Shown piece by piece: positions 34,062 through 42,446 of a stretch of DNA of 46,059 nt. The stretch is from positions 1 through 46,059 of the forward strand of contig CANSQX010000005.1 of NCBI GenBank assembly GCA_947649225.1, in the 5' to 3' direction. The stretch comes from an uncultured Flavonifractor sp. (GTDB taxonomy: Bacteria > Bacillota > Clostridia > Oscillospirales > Oscillospiraceae). Every line of letters begins with the position of its first letter. Positions within the stretch are counted from its first letter, which is position 1. The position numbers were made by a program, and so were the translations under genes. The notes under the pieces were generated by a model. That model did no database searches. It was given only the letters and a program-made list of their open reading frames with translations, and was not told the origin of the DNA.

Positions 34062-35449
34062 TCCGCCCCCTCCACCGCATCCGCAGGCCGGTCCTCATAG
34101 ATGTCGTTCACGTCCAGAATCACCTTGTCCCGGGAGACGATGATCACCGTGTCCCCCGCCCGGATCACCGAGGAGCCCTCCGGAATGACCACCTGGTTCT
34201 GGTGGATGATGACGGCCAGCAGAATGCCCTTCTTGAGCTTCAAATCCTTCAGCGGGACCCCCAGGCCCCGGGTCTTCTCCGAGACCACGAACTCCATGGC
34301 CTCCGCCTGGCCCCCGGCGATCTTGTACAGGGCGTTCATGACGCTGCCCTTGGAGTTCTGCATCCCCCGGACCACCTGCAAAATCTGGCTGGCGGTGATG
34401 AGCTTGGGGGAGATCACGCTGTCCAGCCCCACCGATCGGGCGATGCCCGCATAGTTCTGCCGGTTGGATTTGGCGATCACCTTGGCGATCTTCTGCTGGA
34501 GGGCGTACAGGGAGATGATCAGGTTATCCTCGTCCCGGTCGGTGAGGGCGATAAAGGCGTCGCAGGCCCCCACGTTCTCCGACTCCAGGAGCTCCTGGTC
34601 GGTGCCGTCCCCGCAGATGACCAGGGTGTGGGGCAGCATGTCGCTGAGCTGGCGGCAGCGCTCCATGCTCCGCTCCACCAGCTTGACGTGCATCCCCAGA
34701 TGCTCCAGCGCGGCGGTCAGGTAGTGGGCGATTCGCCCGCCGCCCACGATGAAGACGTCTTTGATCTTGGGGGTGTACCGGCCCAGCAGCTTGAAGAATT
34801 GGTTGATCCCGAAGGGCTGGCCGATGAGGTAGAGCTTGTCCCCGGGCTGGGGGACGAACGCGCCGTTGGGGATGATGGCGCTCTCCCCCCGCTCGGCGGC
34901 GCAAAAGAGCATGGGGAGGGCGCGGACCCGGTGGTCCAGGCCGGCCAGGGGCTGGCCGCAGAGGAAGTCCCCCTCCTGGAGGCGGAGCCCCACCAGCTCT
35001 ACCCGGCCCCGGCAGAAGGTGTCGATGTTGGCCGCTGTGGGGAAGCGCAGGAGCCGGGCGATCTCTACGGCGGTGGCGTTCTCCGGGTTGATGATGAGGT
35101 CGATGTCCAGGTCCTTTTTCAGCTGGGAGAGCTCCTTGGCATACTCCACATTGCGCACCCGGGCAATGGCGTATTTGGCCCCCAGCCGCTTGGCCGCCAG
35201 ACAGCAGATCATGTTGACCTCGTCCATACTGGTGGCGGCGATCACCACGTCGGCCTTTCCCGCCCCCGCCTCCTGGAGGGCGGAGAGGGTGGCCCCGTTG
35301 CCCTTGACGCACATCACATCCAGCATATCGGAGGCCCGCTTGAGCGCCTCGTCGTTGGTATCGATGATGGTGACGTTGTGGTCCTCCTGCGAGAGGTGCT
35401 CCGCCAGAGTAAAGCCCACCTTGCCGTCCCCGGCAATGACAATATCCAA
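34058..35449 (-). CDS. trkA: Trk potassium uptake system, regulatory NAD-binding subunit TrkA
   Basis: A 463-residue cytosolic gating ring subunit with two RCK units. The first Rossmann motif is IVIAGDGKVGFTLAEHL at the N-terminus, and the second is DVFIVGGGRIAHYLTAAL. Each is followed by a TrkA-C domain. I chose TTG 35449: translation from it gives the normal start (LDIVIAGDGKVG) and the family length, whereas the longer frame to 35590 adds a Pro/Ala/Arg-rich tail without homology. AAAGG lies upstream at some distance, so the start needs care. Confidence 0.9.
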   Translation of the reverse strand: MDIVIAGDGKVGFTLAEHLSQEDHNVTIIDTNDEALKRASDMLDVMCVKGNGATLSALQEAGAGKADVVIAATSMDEVNMICCLAAKRLGAKYAIARVRNVEYAKELSQLKKDLDIDLIINPENATAVEIARLLRFPTAANIDTFCRGRVELVGLRLQEGDFLCGQPLAGLDHRVRALPMLFCAAERGESAIIPNGAFVPQPGDKLYLIGQPFGINQFFKLLGRYTPKIKDVFIVGGGRIAHYLTAALEHLGMHVKLVERSMERCRQLSDMLPHTLVICGDGTDQELLESENVGACDAFIALTDRDEDNLIISLYALQQKIAKVIAKSNRQNYAGIARSVGLDSVISPKLITASQILQVVRGMQNSKGSVMNALYKIAGGQAEAMEFVVSEKTRGLGVPLKDLKLKKGILLAVIIHQNQVVIPEGSSVIRAGDTVIIVSRDKVILDVNDIYEDRPADAVEGAE

Positions 35450-35634
35450 TCTAAATCCGACCTTTCCTATGTCCGTCCCACGGCGCACGAGCGCCCCGCC
35501 GGCCGGGGAAGCCGGAGGGGCGGGCACAGCCGCGGCAGAGGGCCGTCCGCGCCCGGCGGCCGGCTCTGCTCCGCAGGATTTCTGAAACACACAAAATTGG
35601 AAGCGTACAAAAGGGGCGCTTCCCTGCTGTGGCT

Positions 35635-35663
35635 ATCTTAACGCAATCCCCAAGAATATGCAA
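35635..35663 (-). promoter_or_regulatory. trkA-trkH promoter
   Basis: On the minus strand TTGCAT (35658-35663) and TAAGAT (35635-35640) are separated by 17 bases. A GC-rich leader of about 180 bases precedes trkA. Confidence 0.6.
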
Positions 35664-35756
35664 GGCCGAATCGGCGCATTCTGCCAAACGGGCCGCCCGG
35701 AGGAAGGATTTCCCTGTCCGGCGCATAGAATTAGAGGGAGAAAGGGGGCGGCGGCA

Positions 35757-36338
35757 GTGGCGGAACGGTTCAGCCTGGCCGGGGGCCGGGGGAGCCTGAC
35801 CCTGACCGGGCTGGGGGACAGGGTCAGGGCGGAGGTCCGCCTGGCCGACGACGGCCGGGGGCTCTATAAGGCGTACCTGCTGGGCCGCGGGGGCCGGTTC
35901 CTGCTGGGGACTCTGGTGCCGGAGGGGGGCGCGCTGGTCCTGGACAGGACCCTGGGCCTCGCCGGGCTGGTGCAGAAGGGGGTGTGGCCCCCGCTGGGGG
36001 GCACGGCCGAGCTGGCCTTCGCCTTCGGGACGGGCGCCGGGCAGCCGGAGGGGGCGCAGGGACGGCCGCAGCGGGCGGCGCCCGTCCCCCCGGGCTGGCG
36101 GCGTGAGCCCCGCCCGGAGCGTCTGTTCGGGGAGGCCCTGCTCCAGCAGAGCGCCCAGGGCCTGCGGGGCGCTCTGGTCCGCCGGGAGGGGGACAGAATC
36201 CGCCTGGCCCTCCCATGGCGGCCGGATGGAGTCTTCCCCCTCACCCCTCTGTTCTGCTTCGCCGTGCCGGAGCGGCTGGACGGGGCGCTGTATGTGAGCT
36301 TTCTGCTGAACGGGCGGGGCTGTCCCATCTCTGCATAA
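35757..36338 (+). CDS. Conserved-looking protein of unknown function
   Basis: A 193-residue soluble protein, Gly/Leu/Arg-rich and beta-like, which I do not recognise. It starts VAERFSLAGGRGSLTLTGLGDRVRAE..., has a central Pro/Arg-rich linker (about 95-125) and ends LYVSFLLNGRGCPISA. Two halves, each of about 80 residues, flank the linker: the first reads as a beta domain (YKAYLLGRGGRFLLGTLVPEGG). The start is GTG 35757 behind AGGGAGAAAGGGGG; there is no signal peptide. It is divergent from trkA. Confidence 0.6.
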   Translation: MAERFSLAGGRGSLTLTGLGDRVRAEVRLADDGRGLYKAYLLGRGGRFLLGTLVPEGGALVLDRTLGLAGLVQKGVWPPLGGTAELAFAFGTGAGQPEGAQGRPQRAAPVPPGWRREPRPERLFGEALLQQSAQGLRGALVRREGDRIRLALPWRPDGVFPLTPLFCFAVPERLDGALYVSFLLNGRGCPISA

Positions 36339-36389
36339 CACAGGGCCGCAGGTGGGATACTACGGACACCGGCAGGGGCCGTCCGCCCC

Positions 36390-36521
36390 GGGGTCTGTTC
36401 CCATAAGTCCAAACGCACGTCTTTCCGGCAAAGTTTCCTGTCTGCCGCGTTCCCATTTTCCCTTGTATCCGGCGAAAATTTGCTTCGAAATCCGCACATT
36501 TGGTTTATGGGAACAGGCCCC
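36390..36521. repeat. Nested palindromic element C
   Basis: Arms of about 24 bases (36390-36413 and 36499-36521) are inverted copies with two or three mismatches; the core CTGTTCCCATAA/TTATGGGAACAG (36395-36406 and 36505-36516) is perfect. Inside, GCAAAGTTT and AAAATTTGC pair further. The element ends 49 bases before the first coat-like gene. Confidence 0.65.
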
Positions 36522-36570
36522 GGCCGCGGCGGCCCTCCGGCCGAAATGCAGAAGCAAGGAGGAATGCGCC

Positions 36571-36756
36571 ATGGCGAATCTCACCACCAAGGAGCTCAGC
36601 GCCCTGTCCGATCAGCTGGATTTTGAAAAGGTCATCTGCTGCAAGTACCAGGCCGCCGCCCAGGAGTGTACCGAGCCCGACCTGAAGAGCTGCTTTCAGC
36701 AGTATGCCCAGCAGCACCGGCAGAATTACGACTGCCTGTTGAATTTTCTGAAATAA
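36571..36756 (+). CDS. Small spore coat (CotF-like) protein
   Basis: A 61-residue helical protein (TTKELSALSDQLDFEKVICCKYQAAAQE..., then HRQNYDCLLNFLK). The two-helix pattern with a CCKY motif and an H-Q-N near the end resembles the short ferritin-like CotF family proteins of clostridia. AAGGAGG lies eight bases before ATG 36571. A CotF-like gene follows after 14 bases, so they are one unit. A direct assignment as coat protein is an inference. Confidence 0.7.
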   Translation: MANLTTKELSALSDQLDFEKVICCKYQAAAQECTEPDLKSCFQQYAQQHRQNYDCLLNFLK

Positions 36757-36770
36757 GGAGGGGTGTTTCC

Positions 36771-37025
36771 ATGAACGATCAGGAGCGAATGACCGACTTT
36801 ATTCTGGCTGAGAAAAAAATGAGCGCCAACTATGACGCTTTCGCCTCGGAGTGCGTCAACGTCCAGCTCCGGGACGAATTTCTGAAGATCTTCAACCAGG
36901 GCCATCAGACCCAGAGCGAGCTCTTCAAAACCGCCCAGTCCAAGGGCTGGTATCAGGTGGAGGCCGCCCCTGCCAGCAAGGTGAGCACCGCCTACCAGCG
37001 GTTCAGCAACCAGAAGCCCCAGTAA
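36771..37025 (+). CDS. CotF-family spore coat protein
   Basis: An 84-residue helical protein. ERMTDFILAEKKMSANYDAFASEC and LRDEFLKIFNQGHQTQSELF (partly quoted), then KGWYQVE, are the pattern of the coat F family (PF07875-like), whose members lie in the spore coat or bind hemes and metals in a ferritin-like fold. AAGGAGGGG precedes ATG 36771. Confidence 0.82.
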   Translation: MNDQERMTDFILAEKKMSANYDAFASECVNVQLRDEFLKIFNQGHQTQSELFKTAQSKGWYQVEAAPASKVSTAYQRFSNQKPQ

Positions 37026-37046
37026 CCGTCCGGCCGCAATAAAAGG

Positions 37047-37085
37047 GCCTGGATGCTCACAGAGCGGAGCATCCAGGCTTTTTTA
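37047..37085 (+). terminator. Terminator of the coat gene pair
   Basis: A perfect 12-bp stem (37047-37058 with 37067-37078) is followed by a six-T run. On the minus strand it also lies just past the gltX stop. Confidence 0.9.
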
Positions 37086-37104
37086 TACGGTTTGGAATCA
37101 ATAT

Positions 37105-38598
37105 TCACTGCCCGCCCAGCTGGGCGACGCCCTGCCGGATGCGGCGGAGGGACTCCTCTTTCCCCAAAATATGGCACAGCTCCACCGCGCCGCCCGGGGT
37201 AACCGCCTTGCCGCTGAGGGCCGTGCGCACCGGCCACAGGATCCGGCCGTTTTTCAGCTCCAGACGCTCCGCCAGGCCGAGGAGGGCGGCATGGAGGGCG
37301 TCATAGGTCCACGGCTCCAGGCCCTCCAGCACGGGCAGAACCGCCTGGAGGGCCTCCAGGGAGTTCTCCTCGTTGGTCTTCATCTTCTTGTGGCGGTAGA
37401 GCTCGTTGGAGTAGGCCGGCAGGGCGTCGAAGAAGTCCACCTGGGGGGCGATGTCCCGCCAGGTGTCGCACCGGGGCTGGACCAGGGGGGCGATGAGGGA
37501 CAGGTCAAGGCCCGGGGTTTTCACCGCCTCCCGCAGGCAGGGCTCCGCCCCCGCCAAAAAGTCCTCCGGGGAGAGGGCCCGCAGGTAGCTGGCGTTAAAA
37601 TATTTCAGCTTCTCCAGGTCGAAGATGGCGGGGGACTTGGAGATCCCGGCCACATCGAAGATCTCCGCCAGCTGGGGCAGGGTGAAGAACTCCTCCTCGC
37701 TGTGCTCCCCCCTGGGGGACCAGCCCAGCAGGGTCACGTAGTTGACCACCGCCTCGGACAAAAAGCCCATGGCCAGCAGATCCTCATAGGAGGGGTCCCC
37801 ATGGCGCTTGGACATCTTGTTGTGCTGGTCCCGCATGACGGGGGAGCAGTGGATATAGGTGGGGACCTCCCAGCCGAAGGCCTGGTAGAGCAGATTGTAC
37901 TTGGGGGCGGAGGACAGGTACTCGCTGCCCCGCACCACGTGGGTGATGCCCATCAGGTGGTCGTCCACCACGTTGGCAAAGTTATAGGTGGGCAGGCCGT
38001 CCGACTTCATCAGGATCTGGTCGTCCAGGGCGGCGTTCTCCACGGTGATGTCCCCGAAGACCGCGTCGGAGAAGGTGGTGGTCCCCTCCCGGGGGATCTT
38101 CTGGCGGATCACATAGGGCGTCCCGGCGGCCAGCCTGGCCTCGATCTCCGCCTGGGGGAGATCCCGGCAGTGGCCGTCGTAGCCGCCCGGGCCGTCCGCC
38201 CCGTGGAGGGCTTCCAGCCGCTCCTTATCACAGAAGCAGCGGTAGGCAAAGCCCTTCTCAATGAGCAGATCGGCGTATTTTCCATAGAGATCCCGGCGCT
38301 CGGTCTGAATATAGGGGCCCACGGGGCCGCCCACGTCGGGGCCCTCATCCCAGGTCAGGCCGCACTTGCGCAGGGTAGCGTAAATCACATCGGCCGCATC
38401 GGCCACCAGCCGCCCCTGATCGGTGTCCTCGATGCGCAGGAGAAAGGTCCCGCCGCTGTGGCGGGCGATGAGCCAGGTATACAGGGCGGTGCGCAGATTG
38501 CCCACGTGCATATAGCCGGTAGGCGAGGGCGCAAACCGGGTGCGGACCTTTCCCCTGGGGATGCGGGCCTCCATCCCGTCAAACCATTGCTTGTCCAT
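37105..38598 (-). CDS. gltX: Glutamyl-tRNA synthetase
   Basis: A 497-residue class I synthetase that charges tRNA-Glu. RFAPSPTGYMHVGNLRTAL holds the HIGH-type motif, and NKMSKRHGD is the KMSKS-type loop. The zinc-like cysteines YRCFCDKE and the C-terminal anticodon-binding helices are present. ATG 38598 has AAGGAGGAG seven bases upstream; the frame continues upstream but lacks a site. No T-box leader is present (leader of about 34 bases). In this lineage Glu-tRNA may also be made into Gln-tRNA by GatCAB; not visible here. Confidence 0.97.
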   Translation of the reverse strand: MDKQWFDGMEARIPRGKVRTRFAPSPTGYMHVGNLRTALYTWLIARHSGGTFLLRIEDTDQGRLVADAADVIYATLRKCGLTWDEGPDVGGPVGPYIQTERRDLYGKYADLLIEKGFAYRCFCDKERLEALHGADGPGGYDGHCRDLPQAEIEARLAAGTPYVIRQKIPREGTTTFSDAVFGDITVENAALDDQILMKSDGLPTYNFANVVDDHLMGITHVVRGSEYLSSAPKYNLLYQAFGWEVPTYIHCSPVMRDQHNKMSKRHGDPSYEDLLAMGFLSEAVVNYVTLLGWSPRGEHSEEEFFTLPQLAEIFDVAGISKSPAIFDLEKLKYFNASYLRALSPEDFLAGAEPCLREAVKTPGLDLSLIAPLVQPRCDTWRDIAPQVDFFDALPAYSNELYRHKKMKTNEENSLEALQAVLPVLEGLEPWTYDALHAALLGLAERLELKNGRILWPVRTALSGKAVTPGGAVELCHILGKEESLRRIRQGVAQLGGQ

Positions 38599-38638
38599 GG
38601 TGCAGCTCCTCCTTATCAAACAACAGGCTGTGCCTGTC

Positions 38639-38668
38639 ATTGTAGCGTTCCAAGGTTAGGATTGTCAA
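38639..38668 (-). promoter_or_regulatory. gltX promoter, overlapping the trpS promoter
   Basis: On the minus strand TTGACA (38663-38668) and TACAAT (38639-38644) are 18 bases apart. The -35 shares five bases with the trpS -35. Confidence 0.8.
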
Positions 38669-38690
38669 GCCCTACCGATTGTGATATGAT
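38662..38690 (+). promoter_or_regulatory. trpS promoter, overlapping the gltX promoter
   Basis: TTGTCA (38662-38667) and TATGAT (38685-38690) are separated by 17 bases. The two promoters are back to back with a common -35. Confidence 0.8.
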
Positions 38691-38729
38691 AATTCCGTAT
38701 GAGAAAATACAGGCAAGGAGTGCTTTCAA

Positions 38730-39731
38730 ATGGAAAACCAGAAAAAAGTTATGCTCTCCGGCATTCAGCCCAGCGGGGATCTCCACCTGGGCAACTATCT
38801 GGGGGCCATCAAGAACTGGGGGGCCCGGGCCGAGGCGTTTGACTGCTATTATTTTATGGCCGACATGCACACCATCACCGTGCGGCAGACCCCGGCCGAC
38901 CTGCGCCGCCGGACCCTGGAGCAGCTGGCCCAGTATATCGCCTGCGGCCTGGACCCGGAGAAAAACGTGCTCTTCGTCCAGTCCCACGTCCACCAGCACG
39001 CCGAGCTGGGCTGGGTCCTCAACTGCTACACCATGTTCGGCGAGCTCTCCCGCATGACCCAGTTCAAGGACAAGAGCGCCAAAAACGCCGACAACATCAA
39101 CGGCGGCCTCTTCACCTACCCCGCCCTGATGGCCGCCGATATTCTGCTCTACCAGCCCGACTTCGTGCCGGTGGGCGAGGATCAGAAGCAGCACGTGGAG
39201 CTCACCCGCAACGTGGCCCAGCGGTTCAACCACATCTACGGGGACGTGTTCAAGGTTCCCGAGCCCTACATCCCCAAGGCCGGGGCCCGGGTGATGGGCC
39301 TCACCGTCCCGGAGAACAAGATGAGCAAGTCCATCCCCGAGGGCTGCGTCTTCCTGATGGAGAAGCCGGAGGATATCCAGCGCAAATTCAAGCGGGCGGT
39401 CACCGACAGCGACACCGAGCGCTGCGTCCGCTATGACCCGGAGCAAAAGCCCGGCGTCTCCAACCTGATGCAGATCTATGCCGCCTGCACCGGCCGCACC
39501 CTGGACCAGATCGAGGCCGAGTTCGACGGCAGGGGCTACGGGGCCTTCAAGCCCGCCGTGGGGGAGGCGGTCATCGAGCTGCTGCGCCCCATTCGGGAGG
39601 AGGCCGCCCGGCTGCTCTCCGACAAGGCGTATCTGGAGCAGGTCTGCCGCACCGGGGCCGAACGGGCGTCCTATGTGGCGGAGAAGACCCTGCGGAAGGT
39701 CTACAAAAAGGTGGGCTTTCTGGCCCGGTAA
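38730..39731 (+). CDS. trpS: Tryptophanyl-tRNA synthetase
   Basis: A 333-residue class I synthetase. GIQPSGDLHLGNYLGAI carries the HIGH motif, PENKMSKSIPEG is the KMSKS loop, and LLYQPDFVPVGEDQKQHVELTRN is the tryptophan/ATP region. AAGGAG lies nine bases before ATG 38730. The leader is only about 30 bases, so no T-box is present, unlike many Firmicutes trpS genes. Confidence 0.97.
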   Translation: MENQKKVMLSGIQPSGDLHLGNYLGAIKNWGARAEAFDCYYFMADMHTITVRQTPADLRRRTLEQLAQYIACGLDPEKNVLFVQSHVHQHAELGWVLNCYTMFGELSRMTQFKDKSAKNADNINGGLFTYPALMAADILLYQPDFVPVGEDQKQHVELTRNVAQRFNHIYGDVFKVPEPYIPKAGARVMGLTVPENKMSKSIPEGCVFLMEKPEDIQRKFKRAVTDSDTERCVRYDPEQKPGVSNLMQIYAACTGRTLDQIEAEFDGRGYGAFKPAVGEAVIELLRPIREEAARLLSDKAYLEQVCRTGAERASYVAEKTLRKVYKKVGFLAR

Positions 39732-39746
39732 GCGGCCGGTTCGGCC

Positions 39747-39911
39747 AGGCCTTGTTTGAAAATTGGCGAAACGGCCAACGGCGAGAGAGCTTTTCGCCCG
39801 GCAAGGCAAAAAATCCGCAGGAATACCTCGTGTAGTTCAAAGGATTTTTAACGTAGCAGGTGGGAAAAAGGTCCGCCGCCTGGCCGTTTTACATTTTTTC
39901 GCACAAGGCCT
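39747..39911. repeat. Nested palindromic element B
   Basis: Outer AGGCCTTGT/ACAAGGCCT (39747-39755 and 39903-39911), middle AAACGGCCA/TGGCCGTTT (39769-39777 and 39881-39889) and inner AAAAATCC/GGATTTTT (39809-39816 and 39842-39849) are perfect and nested over 165 bases. The core CTTTTCGCCCGGCAAG resembles TTTTGCGCCCGGCAAG in element A. It lies between trpS and the TagO-like gene. Confidence 0.75.
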
Positions 39912-39931
39912 AAAGGAGCGTTTGAAACTGC

Positions 39932-41098
39932 ATGAAACTTGAATTACAGCTCGTCGCCGTTGTGGCCTGCGCCCTGGGGGCGGCCTTTTTGGTCGCCCTG
40001 GTGGCCACGCCGGTGGTAAAGCGCCTGGCCTTCCGGGTGGGGGCGGTGGACGTGCCCAAGGACAGCCGCCGGATGCACAACCACCCTATCCCCCGGATGG
40101 GAGGTCTGGCCATTTTTCTGGGCTTTCTCCTGTCCGTCCTCCTCTTTGCCGATCTGACCACCCAGCTGCGGGGGATGCTGCTGGGGGCGGTGATCATCGT
40201 GGTGCTGGGCATTCTGGACGATATCTACGCCCTGGGGGCCAAGCTCAAGCTGGCGGTCCAGATCGCCGCCGCCCTCGTCGCCGTCTTCTCGGGCAATGTG
40301 ATCGAAACCCTGTCCAACCCCAACGTTTTCTCCACCGACCTCTACTGGGACTTGGGCTGGCTCTCCATCCCGGCCACCGTGATCTGGATTGTGGCCATCA
40401 CCAACGCCGTCAACCTCATCGACGGCCTGGACGGGCTGGCCTGCGGCGTGTCCACCATCAGCTCCATGACCCTGCTGGTCATCTCCCTGCTGGTGGCGGA
40501 CGCCCCGGTGGCCATCCTCATGGCCGCCCTGGCGGGGGGGTGCCTGGGCTTTCTCCCCTACAACTTGAACCCGGCCAAGATCTTCATGGGGGACACCGGC
40601 TCCACCTTCCTGGGCTATATCCTGGCGGTGGTCTCCATCCAGGGGCTCTTTAAGTTCTATACCATCATCTCCTTTGCGGTGCCCTTCCTCATGCTGGGCC
40701 TGCCCATCTTCGACACCTGCTTCGCCTTCATCCGGCGCATCGCCCATGGACAGAGCCCCATGCACGCCGACCGCAGCCACGTCCACCACCGGCTCATCGA
40801 CATGGGCTTCAACCAGAAGCAGGCGGTGGCGGTGCTCTATGTAATCAGCGCCATTCTGGGCCTGTCCGCCGTGGTGCTCACCACCAGCGGGGCTCTCAAG
40901 GCCATGATCCTGCTGCTGGCTCTGTGCTTTGCCGGGGCGCTGGCAGCCCTGATTTACACCGGCGGCGGAAAGAAAGGGACCGCCAGGCGTCCGGCGGAGC
41001 CCTCCGGCGAGCCGGCCCCGGAGGCCGAGCCAGAGTCCGGCGGGGCTCCCCCCGCCCAGGAGGCGGCCCCCGGCGGCGGAGAGGAGGAGAAGCCGTGA
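39932..41098 (+). CDS. tagO: Undecaprenyl-phosphate N-acetylglucosaminyl 1-phosphate transferase (TagO/WecA-like)
   Basis: A 388-residue membrane protein with about 10-11 spans (MraY/WecA superfamily). It transfers a HexNAc-1-phosphate from UDP-sugar to undecaprenyl phosphate and so starts teichoic acid or surface polysaccharide synthesis. Motifs in order: DSRRMHNHPIPRMGG, GILDDIYALG, NAVNLIDGLDGLA, KIFMGDTGSTFLGY and the cytoplasmic HADRSHVHHRL. The C-terminal ~60 residues are a Pro/Glu/Ala-rich tail not seen in typical TagO. AAGGAG is 13 bases from ATG 39932, a long spacing. Its stop overlaps the GTG of the epimerase. Confidence 0.93.
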   Translation: MKLELQLVAVVACALGAAFLVALVATPVVKRLAFRVGAVDVPKDSRRMHNHPIPRMGGLAIFLGFLLSVLLFADLTTQLRGMLLGAVIIVVLGILDDIYALGAKLKLAVQIAAALVAVFSGNVIETLSNPNVFSTDLYWDLGWLSIPATVIWIVAITNAVNLIDGLDGLACGVSTISSMTLLVISLLVADAPVAILMAALAGGCLGFLPYNLNPAKIFMGDTGSTFLGYILAVVSIQGLFKFYTIISFAVPFLMLGLPIFDTCFAFIRRIAHGQSPMHADRSHVHHRLIDMGFNQKQAVAVLYVISAILGLSAVVLTTSGALKAMILLLALCFAGALAALIYTGGGKKGTARRPAEPSGEPAPEAEPESGGAPPAQEAAPGGGEEEKP

Positions 41099-42237
41099 GC
41101 ATTCGTGTGATGACCATCTTCGGCACCCGGCCGGAGGCGGTGAAAATGGCCCCCCTGGTACAGGCGCTGAACAGCCGGGCCGGCATCGAGGGCCTGTGCT
41201 GCGTCACCGCCCAGCACCGGGAGATGCTGGACTCGGTTCTGGACATCTTCGGGCTCAAGCCCGACTACGACTTAAACATCATGGAGCCCCGCCAGACCCT
41301 GTCCTCCATCACCAGCAAGTGCCTGCTGGGCATGGAGTCGGTGCTGGAGGATGCAAAGCCGGATCTGGTGCTGGTCCATGGGGACACCTCCACCACCTTC
41401 GCCGGGGCCCTGGCGGCCTTCTACCGCCAGATCCCCGTGGGCCATGTGGAGGCGGGGCTGCGGACCTATGACAGGTACTCCCCCTTCCCGGAGGAGATGA
41501 ACCGCTCCCTGGTGGGGCGCATCGCGGCCCTCCACTTCTGTCCCACCCCCGCCAACCGGGACAACCTGACCCGGGAGGGGATCCGGGAGGGCCTCTTCGT
41601 CACCGGCAACACCGTGATCGACGCCCTGAAAACCACGGTCCGGCCGGATTTCCGCTTCTCCACCCCCCTGCTCAACCAGCTGGACTATGAGAAGCAGCGG
41701 ATCATTCTGGTCACCTGCCACCGGCGGGAGAACTACGGCGCGCCCATCGCCCAGATCATGACCGCCCTGCGCCGCCTGGCCGACACCCACCCGGCGGCCG
41801 CGCTGGTCTATCCGGTCCATCTCTCCCCGGTGGTGCGGGAGGCGGCGGGCCGGTATCTGGCCAACCACCCCCGGATCCACCTCATCGACCCCCTGGACGT
41901 GGCCGAGATGCACAATTTGATGGCCCGCTGCTCCTTTGTCATGACCGACTCGGGGGGGCTCCAGGAGGAGGCCCCCGCCCTGGGCAAGCCGGTGCTGGTC
42001 CTGCGCCGGGAGACCGAGCGGCCCGAGGCGGTGGCCGCCGGGACGGTGAAGCTGGCCGGCGTGGAGGAGGAGGCCGTCTTCCGCATGGGCGCAGAACTGC
42101 TGGAGGACCCGGCGGCCTACGCCGCCATGGCTCACGCGGCCAACCCCTACGGCGACGGCCAGGCCTGCCGCCGTATCGTGGACGCCATCGCCTGGCACTT
42201 CGGCCTGTCCCCCCAGCCGCCCGCGCCCTTCGCCTGA
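41095..42237 (+). CDS. wecB: UDP-N-acetylglucosamine 2-epimerase (non-hydrolysing)
   Basis: A 380-residue cytosolic enzyme that makes UDP-ManNAc from UDP-GlcNAc. It shows IFGTRPEAVKMAPL at the N-terminus, VLVHGDTSTTFAGALAAFY, VGHVEAGLRT, the catalytic loop CHRRENYG and TDSGGLQEEAPALGKPVLVLR. Start GTG 41095 overlaps the TGA of tagO and has GGAGGAG upstream. With TagO it supplies sugar for wall polysaccharide with ManNAc, for example a teichoic-acid linkage unit; no later glycosyltransferase lies in the window. Confidence 0.96.
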   Translation: MSIRVMTIFGTRPEAVKMAPLVQALNSRAGIEGLCCVTAQHREMLDSVLDIFGLKPDYDLNIMEPRQTLSSITSKCLLGMESVLEDAKPDLVLVHGDTSTTFAGALAAFYRQIPVGHVEAGLRTYDRYSPFPEEMNRSLVGRIAALHFCPTPANRDNLTREGIREGLFVTGNTVIDALKTTVRPDFRFSTPLLNQLDYEKQRIILVTCHRRENYGAPIAQIMTALRRLADTHPAAALVYPVHLSPVVREAAGRYLANHPRIHLIDPLDVAEMHNLMARCSFVMTDSGGLQEEAPALGKPVLVLRRETERPEAVAAGTVKLAGVEEEAVFRMGAELLEDPAAYAAMAHAANPYGDGQACRRIVDAIAWHFGLSPQPPAPFA

Positions 42238-42265
42238 GCGGAATTTTCTCAGAAGCACAGCAAAA

Positions 42266-42287
42266 TCTGCGGGATTTTCCCCGCAGA
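42266..42287. terminator. Weak hairpin after wecB
   Basis: TCTGCGGG and CCCGCAGA pair over eight bases with a six-base loop, 30 bases past the wecB stop. There is no T tract on the + strand, so termination here is uncertain. Confidence 0.35.
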
Positions 42288-42395
42288 ACGGCATTCATGT
42301 GTTCCCTTCATCGGAAAGAAGCCCGGATCTCCACCCATCTCGCGTGACCGGACGGAAACTCGAAGGGAACCATCGCATGTTCAGCGCGAGCAGAC

Positions 42396-42432
42396 GTTCT
42401 TTTTGCTTCTTTTTCCTTTCAAGAAAAAGAAG
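42396..42432. repeat. Dispersed repeat, copy 4
   Basis: GTTCTTTTTGC leads into CTTCTTTTTC (42406-42415), a 7-base loop and GAAAAAGAAG (42423-42432). It ends next to the ribosome site of the following gene and so could hide or mark its start. Confidence 0.65.
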
Positions 42433-42446
42433 AAGGGGGGGAGTGT

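Noticed and set aside
38599-38729. A T-box riboswitch for gltX or trpS
   Set aside because: The leaders are only about 30-35 bases long, and there is no room for a specifier stem or antiterminator.
37171-39057. A 628-codon + strand frame opposite gltX that runs into trpS
   Set aside because: It is a shadow of gltX and overlaps trpS in another frame; both synthetases are certain.
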